Assembly (NCBI GenBank): GCA_037071015.1
Contig: JBAMOY010000001.1
Location: 1,054,001 to 1,118,000, forward strand
From: JBAMOY01 sp037071015
GTDB lineage: Bacteria > Bacillota_I > Bacilli_A > RF39 > UBA660
Length of the DNA stretch: 64,000 nt
Direction: 5' to 3'
The notes below the pieces were generated by a model. That model had not been told where the DNA came from. It saw only the letters and a program-made list of their open reading frames with translations, and did no database searches. A program made the translations under genes and the position numbers. This document shows, one piece after another, positions 47,121 to 57,209 of this stretch; the first letter of the stretch is position 1, and every line of letters begins with the position of its first letter.

Positions 47121-50100
47121 TTAATGTCTTATATGTTTTTTTATTAGCTCTAATATTTGAATCAAATAATAAATAAAATGCTTATCTAATTTTATAATGT
47201 CTAATGTTAATACTACTAACTTACCACGCATAGAAAATCTAATCATTTTTGTCATATAACTAGTTTCCATAAATAAATCACCGATATTTATGTTTTTAGA
47301 TATTTCTAATGGTAATATTATTTCAATGAAATTTTTTGTTTGTCTTATCTTATTTATTTTTAACTCAGAAGCCAGTGTTTCGAAAAGTTCTTCATGCATA
47401 TATATAATAAGATTTTCATCCAATTTGCCAAACCTATCTTCCAATTCATCTTTAATATTTTCTAGTGTTTCTAAATTATCTATTTGATTAATTCTTTTAT
47501 GAATTTCTATTTTTAAGTTTTCATCAGAAACATAAGAATCATCAACAGATGTTTGAACATCAACCAGAGGTTGTGTATCATCTACGCTTATTTCATTTAT
47601 TTTAATACCCTTAGCTTTCTTTATTTCTTCATCTAGCATTTTTAAAAAAGTATCTATACCAACACTATCAATATAGCCAGCCTGCTCACTTCCTAAAATA
47701 TCACCCGCTCCACGAATTGATAAATCACGCATAGCAATAGCAAATCCACTACCCAATTCAGTAAAATCTTTAATAACATTTAATCTCTTTGTAGCAATAT
47801 CACTCAATATTTTGCGTTTATCATACATTAAATAACAATACGCAATATTGTTACCACGACCAACCCGACCACGAATTTGATATAATTGCGATAATCCAAA
47901 ATGATCGGCGTCAATGATTATTAAGGTATTAACATTTGGAATATCAATTCCTGTTTCAATAATTGTTGTACAAATTAAAATATCATACTCATAATTAATA
48001 AACTTATTCATTACATTTTCTAATTCAGATTTATTCATTTGTCCATGAGCGCTAATAACTCGCGCTTCCGGAATTAGTTTATTAATTCTCTTAATTTGAA
48101 AATCCATATCATCAATACGATTATTTAAAATAAATACTTGGCCACTTCTAGATAACTCTTTATAAATAGCATCCTTAATTAATTGATCATTTTCAGCAAC
48201 CACATATGTTTGAATAGGATATTTATTAACAGGTGGTGTTTCAATAAGCGATAAATTTCGTATTCCTGTCATTGACATTTGTAAAGTTCTAGGTATTGGA
48301 GTAGCCGATAAAGTTAAAACATCAATATTATTTTTCATTTGCTTAATTTTTTCCTTATGCTTTACTCCAAAACGCTGTTCCTCATCTATTACTAATAATC
48401 CTAAATCTTTAAAAATAATGTCCGAACTTAAAACTCTATGTGTACCAATCACAATATCTATTATTCCATTTTTAATTTCCTTTACAATTTTATTTATCTT
48501 AGTTTTTGACACAAATCTGTTCAATAAAACTATATTTATTGGATATGATTGAAACCTATTAATTGCGTTCTGATAATGTTGATTAGATAATATTGTTGTT
48601 GGGCACAACATAGCAACTTGTTTACCAGACATTACCGCCTTAAACATAGCACGAAAAGCTACCTCTGTCTTTCCAAAACCAACATCACCACATAATAATC
48701 GATCCATAGGCATTGGTTTTTCCATATCAACTTTAATTTCTTGTGTTACTTTCAACTGATCTGCTGTAGGTTGATAATTAAATTCTCTTTCAAAATCTAA
48801 TTGTTCGGCAGTATCTTTTTCAAAAGCATATCCTTTTGTTGCCTCACGCGTAGCATATAATTTTAACAAATCTCCAGCAATATCTTGAGCTTTTTTTCTT
48901 GCGCGTAATTTAATTTTTTGCCATTCAGTGCCACCCAATTTATTTAGCTTGGGAATTGAGCCTTCTTTGGTTGAATATTTAGTGATAGCATCTATTTTTT
49001 CAACTGGAATATAAAGTTTATCCCCACCTTTATATTCTAACATTATATAATCTTTTTTTAATCCATTTTTAGTTAATGTTTTTAACCCGCAATAACGGCC
49101 AATTCCATGCTTTTGATGAACTATGTAGTCGCCAATATCTAATTTACTTATATTTTTAACTAAACTTCCTATTTTTAAATTATTCTTATACTTTATACTT
49201 CGTTCTTCTAAAAAATTATAGCCAAAAAGTTCATTTTCAGTAATTAAAATCAGATTATCTAATTCATATCCTTCATTTATTGGTGATACAACTAAGTTTA
49301 TTTTATTATCTAACAATTCTGATAAAGTTGTAAAAACAAAATTGGTATTTTGGACTCTATCTAAAAAATTATTAACCTTATATCGATTTTTAAAAGAAAT
49401 TATCATTAACTTATTTTTTTTCATATATGAATTTAATTCGGCACTTAGTTTATCTATATTTTTTGAAAATGGTTTAATTGTCTTAATATTATAATCAGCT
49501 TGCAATTTTTTTTCTTGACTAAAATCATAAAATAATTTAATTGAAGGTATAATTAATTTATCTAAATCAAACATAAAAAAAACATTACTATCAATTTTTT
49601 CGTTCAACCTATAAGTCTTCATTTCTTCAAGTAACTCTGTATAACTTATATTTATTTGATCTAAATTATTTATATAAATATCCGATGAAGAAAAATAGCC
49701 TGTTAAATTAGTTGTATCTTTTTCATAAAATAAATTTCTATGATTCTCTAACAAACCTTTAGTACTTAAACTTTCATTATTAGGGTAAATAGTAAAACTA
49801 TTCAAATTTCTAACTGTTCTTTGAGAATCAATATTAAATTCTCTAATTGAATCGATTGTATCTCCCCAAAATTCAATACGAACTGGATTATCAGTTTGCG
49901 TAGAAAACACATCCAAAACGTATCCTCTAACAGCCATGTCACCAGTCTTTGTTACAATACTTTCGCGAAAATAACCTATATCTAAAAGCTTTTTTACCAA
50001 TTGTTTTAAATTATACTCTTTGTTCAAGGATATTGAAATTATATTATTATTATATATCGTGGGTGACGGTAAGAATCGAAGATAGCCCATTAAATTAGTT

Positions 50101-50411
50101 ATAATAATCTTTGGACAATTATCAAAACTATTATTTAAAACATTTAATCTGTTAAGTTTTAATTCTGGACTAATTGCTAATGCTTCGCTGGTTAAAAAGT
50201 CATCCATAGGGAATAAATAAACGTCCTCCGTATATCCTTTAAATCGGCGGTAAAAAATATTAGCTTCATATAAAGAGTTAGTCACTAATATTTGAGTTTT
50301 ATGTTTCTTATTAAAGCTTTCTAATAAAAATTGTACCTTCAATTCGTCCGATAAACCAATTATTTCCCGGGAAACATCATTAAATTTTATTAAATCGGTA
50401 TATTTTACCAT
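47121..50411 (-). CDS. mfd: transcription-repair coupling factor
   Basis: 1096 residues from ATG 50411 (GGTGGTGA upstream). UvrB-homology domains in the first third, CarD-like RNAP-interaction domain (IGDYIVHQKHGIGRYCGL), then the RecG-like translocase with Walker A LCGDVGFGKTEVA, DEEQRFGV and RGRVGRG. TRCF C-terminal domain present. Releases stalled RNA polymerase and recruits UvrA. A sequence resembling a Noc-binding site lies at 50362-50375 near its start. Confidence 0.97.
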   Translation of the reverse strand: MVKYTDLIKFNDVSREIIGLSDELKVQFLLESFNKKHKTQILVTNSLYEANIFYRRFKGYTEDVYLFPMDDFLTSEALAISPELKLNRLNVLNNSFDNCPKIIITNLMGYLRFLPSPTIYNNNIISISLNKEYNLKQLVKKLLDIGYFRESIVTKTGDMAVRGYVLDVFSTQTDNPVRIEFWGDTIDSIREFNIDSQRTVRNLNSFTIYPNNESLSTKGLLENHRNLFYEKDTTNLTGYFSSSDIYINNLDQINISYTELLEEMKTYRLNEKIDSNVFFMFDLDKLIIPSIKLFYDFSQEKKLQADYNIKTIKPFSKNIDKLSAELNSYMKKNKLMIISFKNRYKVNNFLDRVQNTNFVFTTLSELLDNKINLVVSPINEGYELDNLILITENELFGYNFLEERSIKYKNNLKIGSLVKNISKLDIGDYIVHQKHGIGRYCGLKTLTKNGLKKDYIMLEYKGGDKLYIPVEKIDAITKYSTKEGSIPKLNKLGGTEWQKIKLRARKKAQDIAGDLLKLYATREATKGYAFEKDTAEQLDFEREFNYQPTADQLKVTQEIKVDMEKPMPMDRLLCGDVGFGKTEVAFRAMFKAVMSGKQVAMLCPTTILSNQHYQNAINRFQSYPINIVLLNRFVSKTKINKIVKEIKNGIIDIVIGTHRVLSSDIIFKDLGLLVIDEEQRFGVKHKEKIKQMKNNIDVLTLSATPIPRTLQMSMTGIRNLSLIETPPVNKYPIQTYVVAENDQLIKDAIYKELSRSGQVFILNNRIDDMDFQIKRINKLIPEARVISAHGQMNKSELENVMNKFINYEYDILICTTIIETGIDIPNVNTLIIIDADHFGLSQLYQIRGRVGRGNNIAYCYLMYDKRKILSDIATKRLNVIKDFTELGSGFAIAMRDLSIRGAGDILGSEQAGYIDSVGIDTFLKMLDEEIKKAKGIKINEISVDDTQPLVDVQTSVDDSYVSDENLKIEIHKRINQIDNLETLENIKDELEDRFGKLDENLIIYMHEELFETLASELKINKIRQTKNFIEIILPLEISKNINIGDLFMETSYMTKMIRFSMRGKLVVLTLDIIKLDKHFIYYLIQILELIKKHIRH

Positions 50412-50452
50412 TTTTTCACCACCAATCAATAAAAATGATACAACTTGTATCA

Positions 50453-51013
50453 TTATTTAGTATTATATTTATTCATTAAATTATCAAATGTCAGCACAAA
50501 ATAGTCATCTAAGATATTAGAAACAGTTTCTTTTACACAATCAAAATTACTCAACTCTTCTACTGATAACTTGGCAAGGACATAATCTTTTGTTTCTACT
50601 TTCTTATCATTTGAGATTCCAATTTTAATACGATTAAAATTTTCAGTACCTAAATTACTTATAATATTTTTTAATCCATTATGACCACCAGAACTACCTT
50701 TATATTTAAGTTTTATTTTACCAAATGGCATATCCAAATCATCACTTATAATTAACAAATCAGAAACATTTATTTTATAAAAATCAACATACTTTTTTAT
50801 AACATCTCCTGATAGATTAATATACTTTTGTGGTTTCATTAAAAAAATCTTTTCGCCATTAACAACAAATTCAGCATATAATCCATCAAACTTCTGTCTA
50901 TTAAATTTTATTTTTTTTAAGTTAGCATAATAATCCAATAACATGAATCCCATATTATGTCTTGTACTATCATATCTACTACCTGGATTTCCTAAACCAA
51001 CTATTAATTTCAT
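50453..51013 (-). CDS. pth: peptidyl-tRNA hydrolase
   Basis: 186 residues. GLGNPGSRYDSTRHNMGF (catalytic His in RHNMGF), SDDLDMPFGKIKLKYKGSSGGHNGLKNI. Recycles peptidyl-tRNA. Upstream of mfd, as spoVC-mfd-spoVT in Bacillus. Confidence 0.97.
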   Translation of the reverse strand: MKLIVGLGNPGSRYDSTRHNMGFMLLDYYANLKKIKFNRQKFDGLYAEFVVNGEKIFLMKPQKYINLSGDVIKKYVDFYKINVSDLLIISDDLDMPFGKIKLKYKGSSGGHNGLKNIISNLGTENFNRIKIGISNDKKVETKDYVLAKLSVEELSNFDCVKETVSNILDDYFVLTFDNLMNKYNTK

Positions 51014-51022
51014 ATTATCGAC

Positions 51023-51865
51023 CTACTTTTTATTATGATATTCAGAATAAATTGCATTTTTAGGCAAATTACGATCATTAGCAACCTTCTTTATAGAATC
51101 CATCACTGAATAACCATCTTTGATATATATATTTACATGTTCAACAATATCTAAATCATCAAAATTCATCTTACTCTTGTTACCGTCAACTATAACAACA
51201 AACTCGCCCTTAGGAATTTCTAATTCAAATAGCACTTCTTCAATTGTCCCACGGTATATTTCTTCAAATTTTTTACTTATTTCACGACATAAACATATTC
51301 TTCTATTATTAAATATATTTTTTAAATCGTTTAACATTTCAAATAAACGATGTGGTGCTTCGTAAAAAATAACAGTATACTCTAAATCTTTTAAAATTTC
51401 TAACTCTTTTTTTCTTTTAGAACTTTTATTATTTAAAAAGCCATAAAACAAAAAAGGTTGAGGATTTAATCCTGACATTGTAAGCGCTGGAACAAATGCA
51501 GTCGCACCAGGAAGACTCACAACGTTATATCCATTATTAATAACTTCCTTAGCAATTTCATAACCTGGATCACTAATAATTGGTGTACCACGATCAGTGA
51601 CTAAACCAATATCTTCTCCATTATTTAAATATTCTATCACTTTATTTGCCTTTACATTTTCGGTAAATTTATGGCAAGAAATTAACTTCTTATCAATATT
51701 ATAATATTTTAACAATTGTTTAGTTACCCTTGTATCTTCACAAAAAACAACTGAAACTTCACTTAATACTCTTAAGGCACGATATGTTATATCTTCCATA
51801 TTACCTATCGGTGTCGGTATTAAATATAAAGTTGCTTTATCACAATTATAACTCTTCTGGCTCAT
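51023..51865 (-). CDS. rsmI: 16S rRNA (cytidine1402-2'-O)-methyltransferase
   Basis: 280 residues from ATG 51865 (AGGTGA upstream; GTG 51874 overlaps the SD). LYLIPTPIGNMEDITYRAL, VFCEDTR, LVTDRGTPIISDPGY, SLPGATAFVPALTMSGL: all tetrapyrrole-methylase-fold hallmarks. Place matches Bacillus yabC. Confidence 0.96.
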   Translation of the reverse strand: MSQKSYNCDKATLYLIPTPIGNMEDITYRALRVLSEVSVVFCEDTRVTKQLLKYYNIDKKLISCHKFTENVKANKVIEYLNNGEDIGLVTDRGTPIISDPGYEIAKEVINNGYNVVSLPGATAFVPALTMSGLNPQPFLFYGFLNNKSSKRKKELEILKDLEYTVIFYEAPHRLFEMLNDLKNIFNNRRICLCREISKKFEEIYRGTIEEVLFELEIPKGEFVVIVDGNKSKMNFDDLDIVEHVNIYIKDGYSVMDSIKKVANDRNLPKNAIYSEYHNKK

Positions 51866-51874
51866 CACATTCAC

Positions 51875-52594
51875 CTACTCAAAAAAATATTTTACCTCTT
51901 CTGTATAACTACCATCATCTTTGTGAACATAAAGTGGTGGTAAAATTGTTAATCCTGGCTTTCCATTCTTCTTTCCCTCAATTAAAATCATATTAGCACA
52001 GTCTTGTTTTTTAGGATAAACAAATCTAATTTTCTTTGGTTCTATATTATATAAACGCATAAATTCAATTATTTCAATAAGTCGATCAGGACGATGAACA
52101 AGTCCTAACACACCATTATTTTTTAATAATTTTTTAGAAATTTTCAATATTTGTTCTATGTTCAATCTAAGCTCATGGCGAGCAATTGTTTTATAGTCGT
52201 TTTTATTATAATTAGCTGTAGGGGTAGCTTTAAAATACGGTGGATTGCACGTTATAACATCAAAACTATCTGACTCAAATTTTTTATAAATATCATTTAT
52301 GTCTCCATTTACCAAATCTATTTGAGTATCTAAATTATTTATCGAAATACTTTCTTGTGCAAGTTGATAAACATCTTTTTGAATTTCAATACCAACTATG
52401 TTAGCTGAAGTTCTAGTACTAAGAATTATAGGTATTGGGGCATTACCACAGCCAATATCTAATATTCTTTTAATTTTTTTGTTTATAGTAACAAATCTTG
52501 CCAATAAAACGGAATCTAAAGAAAAATTGAACATTTGTGTATCTTGTACAATTTTTAAGTTTTGGTATCCCACTATATCATTAATTACTTTCAT
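51875..52594 (-). CDS. tRNA1(Val) A37 N6-methyltransferase-like (YabB)
   Basis: 239 residues from ATG 52594 (a TTG at 52603 is possible). SAM motif LDIGCGNAPIPIIL and VIGIEIQK-type block; motif IV CNPPYF. Matches TrmN6/YabB; its place between ricT and rsmI is the Bacillus yabB position. Overlaps ricT by 14 bp. Confidence 0.85.
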   Translation of the reverse strand: MKVINDIVGYQNLKIVQDTQMFNFSLDSVLLARFVTINKKIKRILDIGCGNAPIPIILSTRTSANIVGIEIQKDVYQLAQESISINNLDTQIDLVNGDINDIYKKFESDSFDVITCNPPYFKATPTANYNKNDYKTIARHELRLNIEQILKISKKLLKNNGVLGLVHRPDRLIEIIEFMRLYNIEPKKIRFVYPKKQDCANMILIEGKKNGKPGLTILPPLYVHKDDGSYTEEVKYFFE

Positions 52595-53372
52595 CAGTAC
52601 CAACTTTTACAATATTATTATCAATTTCAACATCATAGGTTTGTTTGATTATATCGATAGATACTACCTTACCAGTGCCATGTTTCGTTTGAATTGTTTT
52701 TCCAATTTTAGGAAGATTCTTTTTAGCCATCTCATAATCTTCATCTTCATATTTTAAACAACATAAAAGTCTTCCACATGCACCATTAATTTTTGAAGGA
52801 TTTAAAGATAAATTTTGATTTTTAGCCATATTTATAGAAACAGAATCAAATTCATTTAAAAATCTAGAACAACAAAGGGGACAACCACATAGGCCCATAC
52901 CTCCAACACTTTTCGCCTTATCACGAACACCTACTTGTCTAAGCTCAATCCTTGTCTTATAAATAGAAGCTAATTCTTTTGCTAAATTTCTAAAATCTAT
53001 CCGACTATCAGCTAAGAAATAAAATAATAATTGCTCTCTGTTAAAAGTATAACCAGCAGATATGATTTTCATATTTAAATTATATTTTTCGATAAGATCT
53101 CGACATTTTTTCAATGCAAAAGAAGCATCCTTTTGATTTTTTTTATAATTTTTATTATCTTCTTTATTAGCAACTCTAACAATTTTTTTAAGAGGTTCTT
53201 TTAGTTTAGAATTTGATATTTCCATAATTTCTTTTTTTATAACACCATATTGCATGCCTCGATCAGTATTTACGATTACAGGTGTATTTATATTTAAATT
53301 ATTTAATTTATTTGGATCAAAAAAGTAAATACGTTTTTGACCATCAAAACTTACACCAACTACCTTGACCAT
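52581..53372 (-). CDS. ricT: RicT (YaaT, PSP1-domain protein)
   Basis: 263 residues. The cysteine clusters CGCPLCCSRFL and CGRLLCCLKYEDEDY, and FLADSRIDFRNLAKELAS, are typical of the PSP1/YaaT family. In Bacillus, RicT with RicA and RicF guides RNase Y cleavage and affects competence and sporulation. In its normal place after holB. Confidence 0.93.
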   Translation of the reverse strand: MVKVVGVSFDGQKRIYFFDPNKLNNLNINTPVIVNTDRGMQYGVIKKEIMEISNSKLKEPLKKIVRVANKEDNKNYKKNQKDASFALKKCRDLIEKYNLNMKIISAGYTFNREQLLFYFLADSRIDFRNLAKELASIYKTRIELRQVGVRDKAKSVGGMGLCGCPLCCSRFLNEFDSVSINMAKNQNLSLNPSKINGACGRLLCCLKYEDEDYEMAKKNLPKIGKTIQTKHGTGKVVSIDIIKQTYDVEIDNNIVKVGTDESN

Positions 53373-53373
53373 A

Positions 53374-54318
53374 CTACACCTCCTTAAAAAATATCATTAG
53401 CTTGTCCAATAATAAATTTAAATTAATATTATAATAAATATTATCTCTTAAATTTATAAGCATATTAATTATTTCACATAATTTTTTTAAATCATATTTT
53501 TCAGCTATACTTTTTAATAAATCTATTTCAGAATTATAAAAATTTATATTTCTATTTAACATTAAATTTATCACATCTTTATATATAAACATTAAAGATT
53601 CAAAATATATTATAGCATCATTTTTATCTTTTACAACATCATTATATATTTTAGGAGCATAATAAAATAGTTCCTCTTTCTTATCTATGGTATAGCGCGC
53701 GAAATCTAATGCTGAATCAATAATTTTTAGTTGCGAATTATTTCCCAGGAAATTATTTTTATCATCACTACTAGAAAAAAGAGAATCTGCTAACAAACTA
53801 TATTTATCTTCCGTAGAGTTAGAATTAGTAACTCTATAAAAAGAAATTATCTGACACCTCGATACAATTGTTGGCAATAAATTGTATCTATTATCTGCAA
53901 TTAAAATAGCAATAATATCATCAGCAGGTTCTTCTAAAAATTTCAATATTGAATTAGCAGCTGAATTATTTAATTTATCGGCACCATTGATTATATATAT
54001 TTTTTTGCTGGCTTCGATTGGTTTAGTAGAAAACTCTTTTTGTAAATCATCCATTTGAGATTTTTTTATAATTAATCCGTCAGAATTGATAATCTTTAAA
54101 TCTAAAAAATTATTATCGTCAATTCTCGCACAAAGATTACAATCATAACAATCTTTATTAGGACAAAATATGTTTTTAGCAAAAGATTTAGCTATTGCTA
54201 AAACTTCGGAATTACCATTAGTTTCAAATAAATAAGCATGCGAATAATTTCCACTATTAATTATATTTTCTAAAATCCTTATAGCAATAGGTTGTCCACA
54301 TTTATATTTTTCAAACAT
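53374..54318 (-). CDS. holB: DNA polymerase III delta' subunit
   Basis: 314 residues from ATG 54318 (AAGGATGG upstream). NYSHAYLFETNG replaces the usual Walker A, as in inactive delta' subunits. Zinc module CPNKDCYDCNLC, ADKLNNSAANSILKFLEEP and TIVSRCQIISF. Clamp-loader wrench. Place in Bacillus holB-ricT order. Confidence 0.92.
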   Translation of the reverse strand: MFEKYKCGQPIAIRILENIINSGNYSHAYLFETNGNSEVLAIAKSFAKNIFCPNKDCYDCNLCARIDDNNFLDLKIINSDGLIIKKSQMDDLQKEFSTKPIEASKKIYIINGADKLNNSAANSILKFLEEPADDIIAILIADNRYNLLPTIVSRCQIISFYRVTNSNSTEDKYSLLADSLFSSSDDKNNFLGNNSQLKIIDSALDFARYTIDKKEELFYYAPKIYNDVVKDKNDAIIYFESLMFIYKDVINLMLNRNINFYNSEIDLLKSIAEKYDLKKLCEIINMLINLRDNIYYNINLNLLLDKLMIFFKEV

Positions 54319-54336
54319 ACTTTCCATCCTTCATAA

Positions 54337-54525
54337 TTAAAATAATACTATAGTTAGTATCGTCAATGCTAATATTGCCGGCACGCCAAAAATACATACT
54401 AATAATATGGTAATTAAATTTATTGGTATGATTAGGTCAATTGGCGCTGCAATCAAATTAAAAGCGTAAATTAAAAATATGCTTACAATTATATTTTTAA
54501 ATAATTTGTATACTTTTTTCAACAT
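54337..54525 (-). CDS. bofA: BofA-family membrane protein
   Basis: 62 residues, two membrane-spanning segments. FNLIAAPIDLIIPINLITILLV matches the BofA signature (asparagine-leucine and PIN motif). In Bacillus BofA inhibits SpoIVFB processing of pro-sigma-K. Adjacent to recR, as in Bacillus. No SpoIVFA/B genes are visible here. Confidence 0.85.
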   Translation of the reverse strand: MLKKVYKLFKNIIVSIFLIYAFNLIAAPIDLIIPINLITILLVCIFGVPAILALTILTIVLF

Positions 54526-54571
54526 ATTATCACCTTAATAATTAATATGTTTAGAAAAGAAATATTATTCT

Positions 54572-55171
54572 TTATATTTCAGTACGATCAGCTATCGCTA
54601 ATTCAAGTGTCAATGAATCAATGTATTCCATATCAGTTCCCAATGGTACACCATGCGCTATTTTAGTTATTTTGACTCCCATACCCTCTAATATTTTAGA
54701 AATGTAAAGAGAAGTAGTCTCTCCTTCAATTGTTGGTTTAACAGCTATTATAACCTCCTTTATTTTTCCTTTTTTAATTCTGTCTACTAATGAATTAATA
54801 TTAATATCTTCAGGATTTATTCCATCTAAAGGAGAAATTAAACCGTCTAAAACATGATATAAACCATTATATGATCCTATTTTTTCAAATAGAGCTACAT
54901 TTTTAGGGTTCTCTACAACACAAATTATTTCATTATTACGATTCTTTTCATCACAAATTGAACAATGTTCAGACTCACTATAATAATTACATTCAGAACA
55001 ACGTCTAATCTTTTTCTTCATATCAATAAGTGATTGAGAAAAAAGATTTACTTCATCATCAGATAAATTCAAAATTGATAATGCCAATCTTTCTGCATTT
55101 CGTTCACCTATGCCAGGTAATTTTTTAAAACAATTTATTAAATTCTTTATAGTACTAGGATAATTGTTCAT
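54572..55171 (-). CDS. recR: recombination protein RecR
   Basis: 199 residues. N-terminal HhH (FKKLPGIGERNAERLAL), zinc finger CSECNYYSESEHCSIC, Toprim domain with VVENPKN, then VAIAVKPT-type block ending ELAIADRTEI. Loads RecA with RecF/RecO. Shares 1 bp with ybaB. Confidence 0.97.
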   Translation of the reverse strand: MNNYPSTIKNLINCFKKLPGIGERNAERLALSILNLSDDEVNLFSQSLIDMKKKIRRCSECNYYSESEHCSICDEKNRNNEIICVVENPKNVALFEKIGSYNGLYHVLDGLISPLDGINPEDININSLVDRIKKGKIKEVIIAVKPTIEGETTSLYISKILEGMGVKITKIAHGVPLGTDMEYIDSLTLELAIADRTEI

Positions 55172-55467
55172 TAAAATAATCCTGGCATTCCACTAGTAAA
55201 TTTACCCATTTTTTCATCTGTAAGCTTATCAATTTGATTCATAGCGTCATTAATAGCAGTTACAATCATATCTTCTAATAAATCCATTTCATCTAATTGT
55301 AGATCATCATTGTTAATTTTAATTTTATTAACCTTCTTATTTCCAAATAATTCAACTTCAACCAATGAAGATTTTCCAATAAAAATACTTTTTTCTATTT
55401 CGTCCTTAGTAGTCATCATTTCTTTTTGTAATTTTTGAGCTTGCTTCATCATAGCTTGTATATTCAT
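55171..55467 (-). CDS. nucleoid-associated protein YbaB/EbfC family
   Basis: 98 residues. MNIQAMMKQAQKLQKEM, then EVELFGNKKVNKIKIN and MVTAINDAMNQIDKLTDEKMGKFTSGMPGLF. Dimeric DNA-binding protein between dnaX and recR in most bacteria. Confidence 0.96.
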   Translation of the reverse strand: MNIQAMMKQAQKLQKEMMTTKDEIEKSIFIGKSSLVEVELFGNKKVNKIKINNDDLQLDEMDLLEDMIVTAINDAMNQIDKLTDEKMGKFTSGMPGLF

Positions 55468-55478
55468 ATTTATTCCTC

Positions 55479-57146
55479 CTATTTATATTCAATTATATTA
55501 CCAAAAATTTTTTCTATATCATCTTTTTCATCTTCACTATTTTTACTATATATTTTTGAAAATAAATTTAATTCATCTATAAAATTATATTCTTTTTGGT
55601 GACTATTAAATTCTTTTTTAATAATTTGCCACTCATCATTACTTACTGAAATACACTTATAATCTATATTTAATAATGATTTAATCATATTTTCAATAAT
55701 TGGTAAATCATTATTAAATATATCCGACATATTTTGTGTATTAAAGACATAAATTAAATAATTTGAACTTGCAGCTTTTAAATCACCATCTAAAACAATT
55801 GATGCAGCTTTACTATGTTCTGGATCTAAAACTAATGATCTAACTAATTCAAGATCCTTTTTTATTTTTAATAAAATTTTCTTATCAAAATGAGCCAGTG
55901 TATTATTTACTCGTATATTCTTCAATTTATTTATTTCAGTTTTTACATTAGGATTAATATTTTGTAACTCTTCATCATTTTCTTTTTTATTATTTTCAAA
56001 TATATCATTAGAAAGCTTTTCTTCTTTTATTTCATTTTTAATTATATTTTTTTCTTCTACTATCACGTTACTTTTTTGATCATTATACTTTAATAATTCA
56101 ATAAACATTAACTCTAATATTAAATTTGGATTTTCATTTTTTTTCATTAATGATAATTTATCATTAATTATTGTTATTATTTTTAAAAACCCTTCATTAT
56201 TAATTTCCTGAGAAATATTTTCCAATAAATTTATATCAACCTGTTTATCTTTAAAATAATCTGGAGCATTTTTATATAATAAAATATTTCTAAAATTCAA
56301 TAATAATTTTTCAGTTATTCTAATTATATTTTTTCCTTCTATAATACATTGATCAATAATTTTATAAGAATCATTTAAGTCTTTCTTTATTATACAATTT
56401 ATTAAATTTTTAATTTCTAAATCAGATATATTTCCCGTAATATCATTTATAACATTTAAAGAAATTTTTTCATTCTCATATGAATGTGCTTGATCTAACA
56501 TACTTATGGCATCACGCATACCGCCATCACATATAATGGATATTTCATTAGCAGCTTCTATTTCAATATTAATATTTTCTTTAGAAGCTATTTCCATTAA
56601 TCGATTGCATATAATTTTTTTAGATATTTTTTTAAAGTCGAATCGTTGACATCTTGATAATATCGTTAAAGGTATTTTATGTGGTTCAGTAGTAGCCAAT
56701 ATAAAAATTACATGACTTGGCGGTTCTTCAAGTGTCTTTAATAATGCATTAAATGCTCCGACAGTTAACATATGAACTTCATCTATTATATAAACTTTAT
56801 ATTTACCAATTGAAGGAACTAAATTAACATTATTCTTTAATTCTCTTATTTCATCAACACCATTATTAGATGCAGCATCTATTTCAATAATATCATCATT
56901 TTTATTTTGTGTACAAAATACACACTTATTACATTTTTCACCATCAATTATGTTTTCACAATTAATTGTATTAGCAAATATTTTAGCCATACTTGTTTTT
57001 CCTGTTCCTCGTGGTCCACAAAATAAATATGCGTGATTAATCATATTTGTTTTAATTGAATTTTTTAATGTTTTAACAATTACATCTTGACCTATTATTT
57101 CAGAAAATTTTTTAGGTCTATATTTTCTATATAATGCCTGATACAT
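55479..57146 (-). CDS. dnaX: DNA polymerase III gamma/tau subunit
   Basis: 555 residues. MYQALYRKYRPKKFSEIIGQD, Walker A FCGPRGTGKTSMAK, zinc site CENIIDGEKCNKCVFC, IIDEVHMLT and arginine finger TILSRCQRFDF. Domains III-V follow. No obvious frameshift slippery site (A7) was seen that would make a short gamma. Confidence 0.97.
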   Translation of the reverse strand: MYQALYRKYRPKKFSEIIGQDVIVKTLKNSIKTNMINHAYLFCGPRGTGKTSMAKIFANTINCENIIDGEKCNKCVFCTQNKNDDIIEIDAASNNGVDEIRELKNNVNLVPSIGKYKVYIIDEVHMLTVGAFNALLKTLEEPPSHVIFILATTEPHKIPLTILSRCQRFDFKKISKKIICNRLMEIASKENINIEIEAANEISIICDGGMRDAISMLDQAHSYENEKISLNVINDITGNISDLEIKNLINCIIKKDLNDSYKIIDQCIIEGKNIIRITEKLLLNFRNILLYKNAPDYFKDKQVDINLLENISQEINNEGFLKIITIINDKLSLMKKNENPNLILELMFIELLKYNDQKSNVIVEEKNIIKNEIKEEKLSNDIFENNKKENDEELQNINPNVKTEINKLKNIRVNNTLAHFDKKILLKIKKDLELVRSLVLDPEHSKAASIVLDGDLKAASSNYLIYVFNTQNMSDIFNNDLPIIENMIKSLLNIDYKCISVSNDEWQIIKKEFNSHQKEYNFIDELNLFSKIYSKNSEDEKDDIEKIFGNIIEYK

Positions 57147-57185
57147 GTTACCACCTTTTTAATTATATCATTTATTAGTTTTTTA

Positions 57186-57209
57186 AGAAAAAAAATAGTT
57201 TCACTATTT
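57186..57209 (-). terminator. intrinsic terminator overlapping the tadA stop
   Basis: AAATAGT-GAA-ACTATTT followed by TTTTTC; the stem includes the tadA TAG stop codon. Confidence 0.6.
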
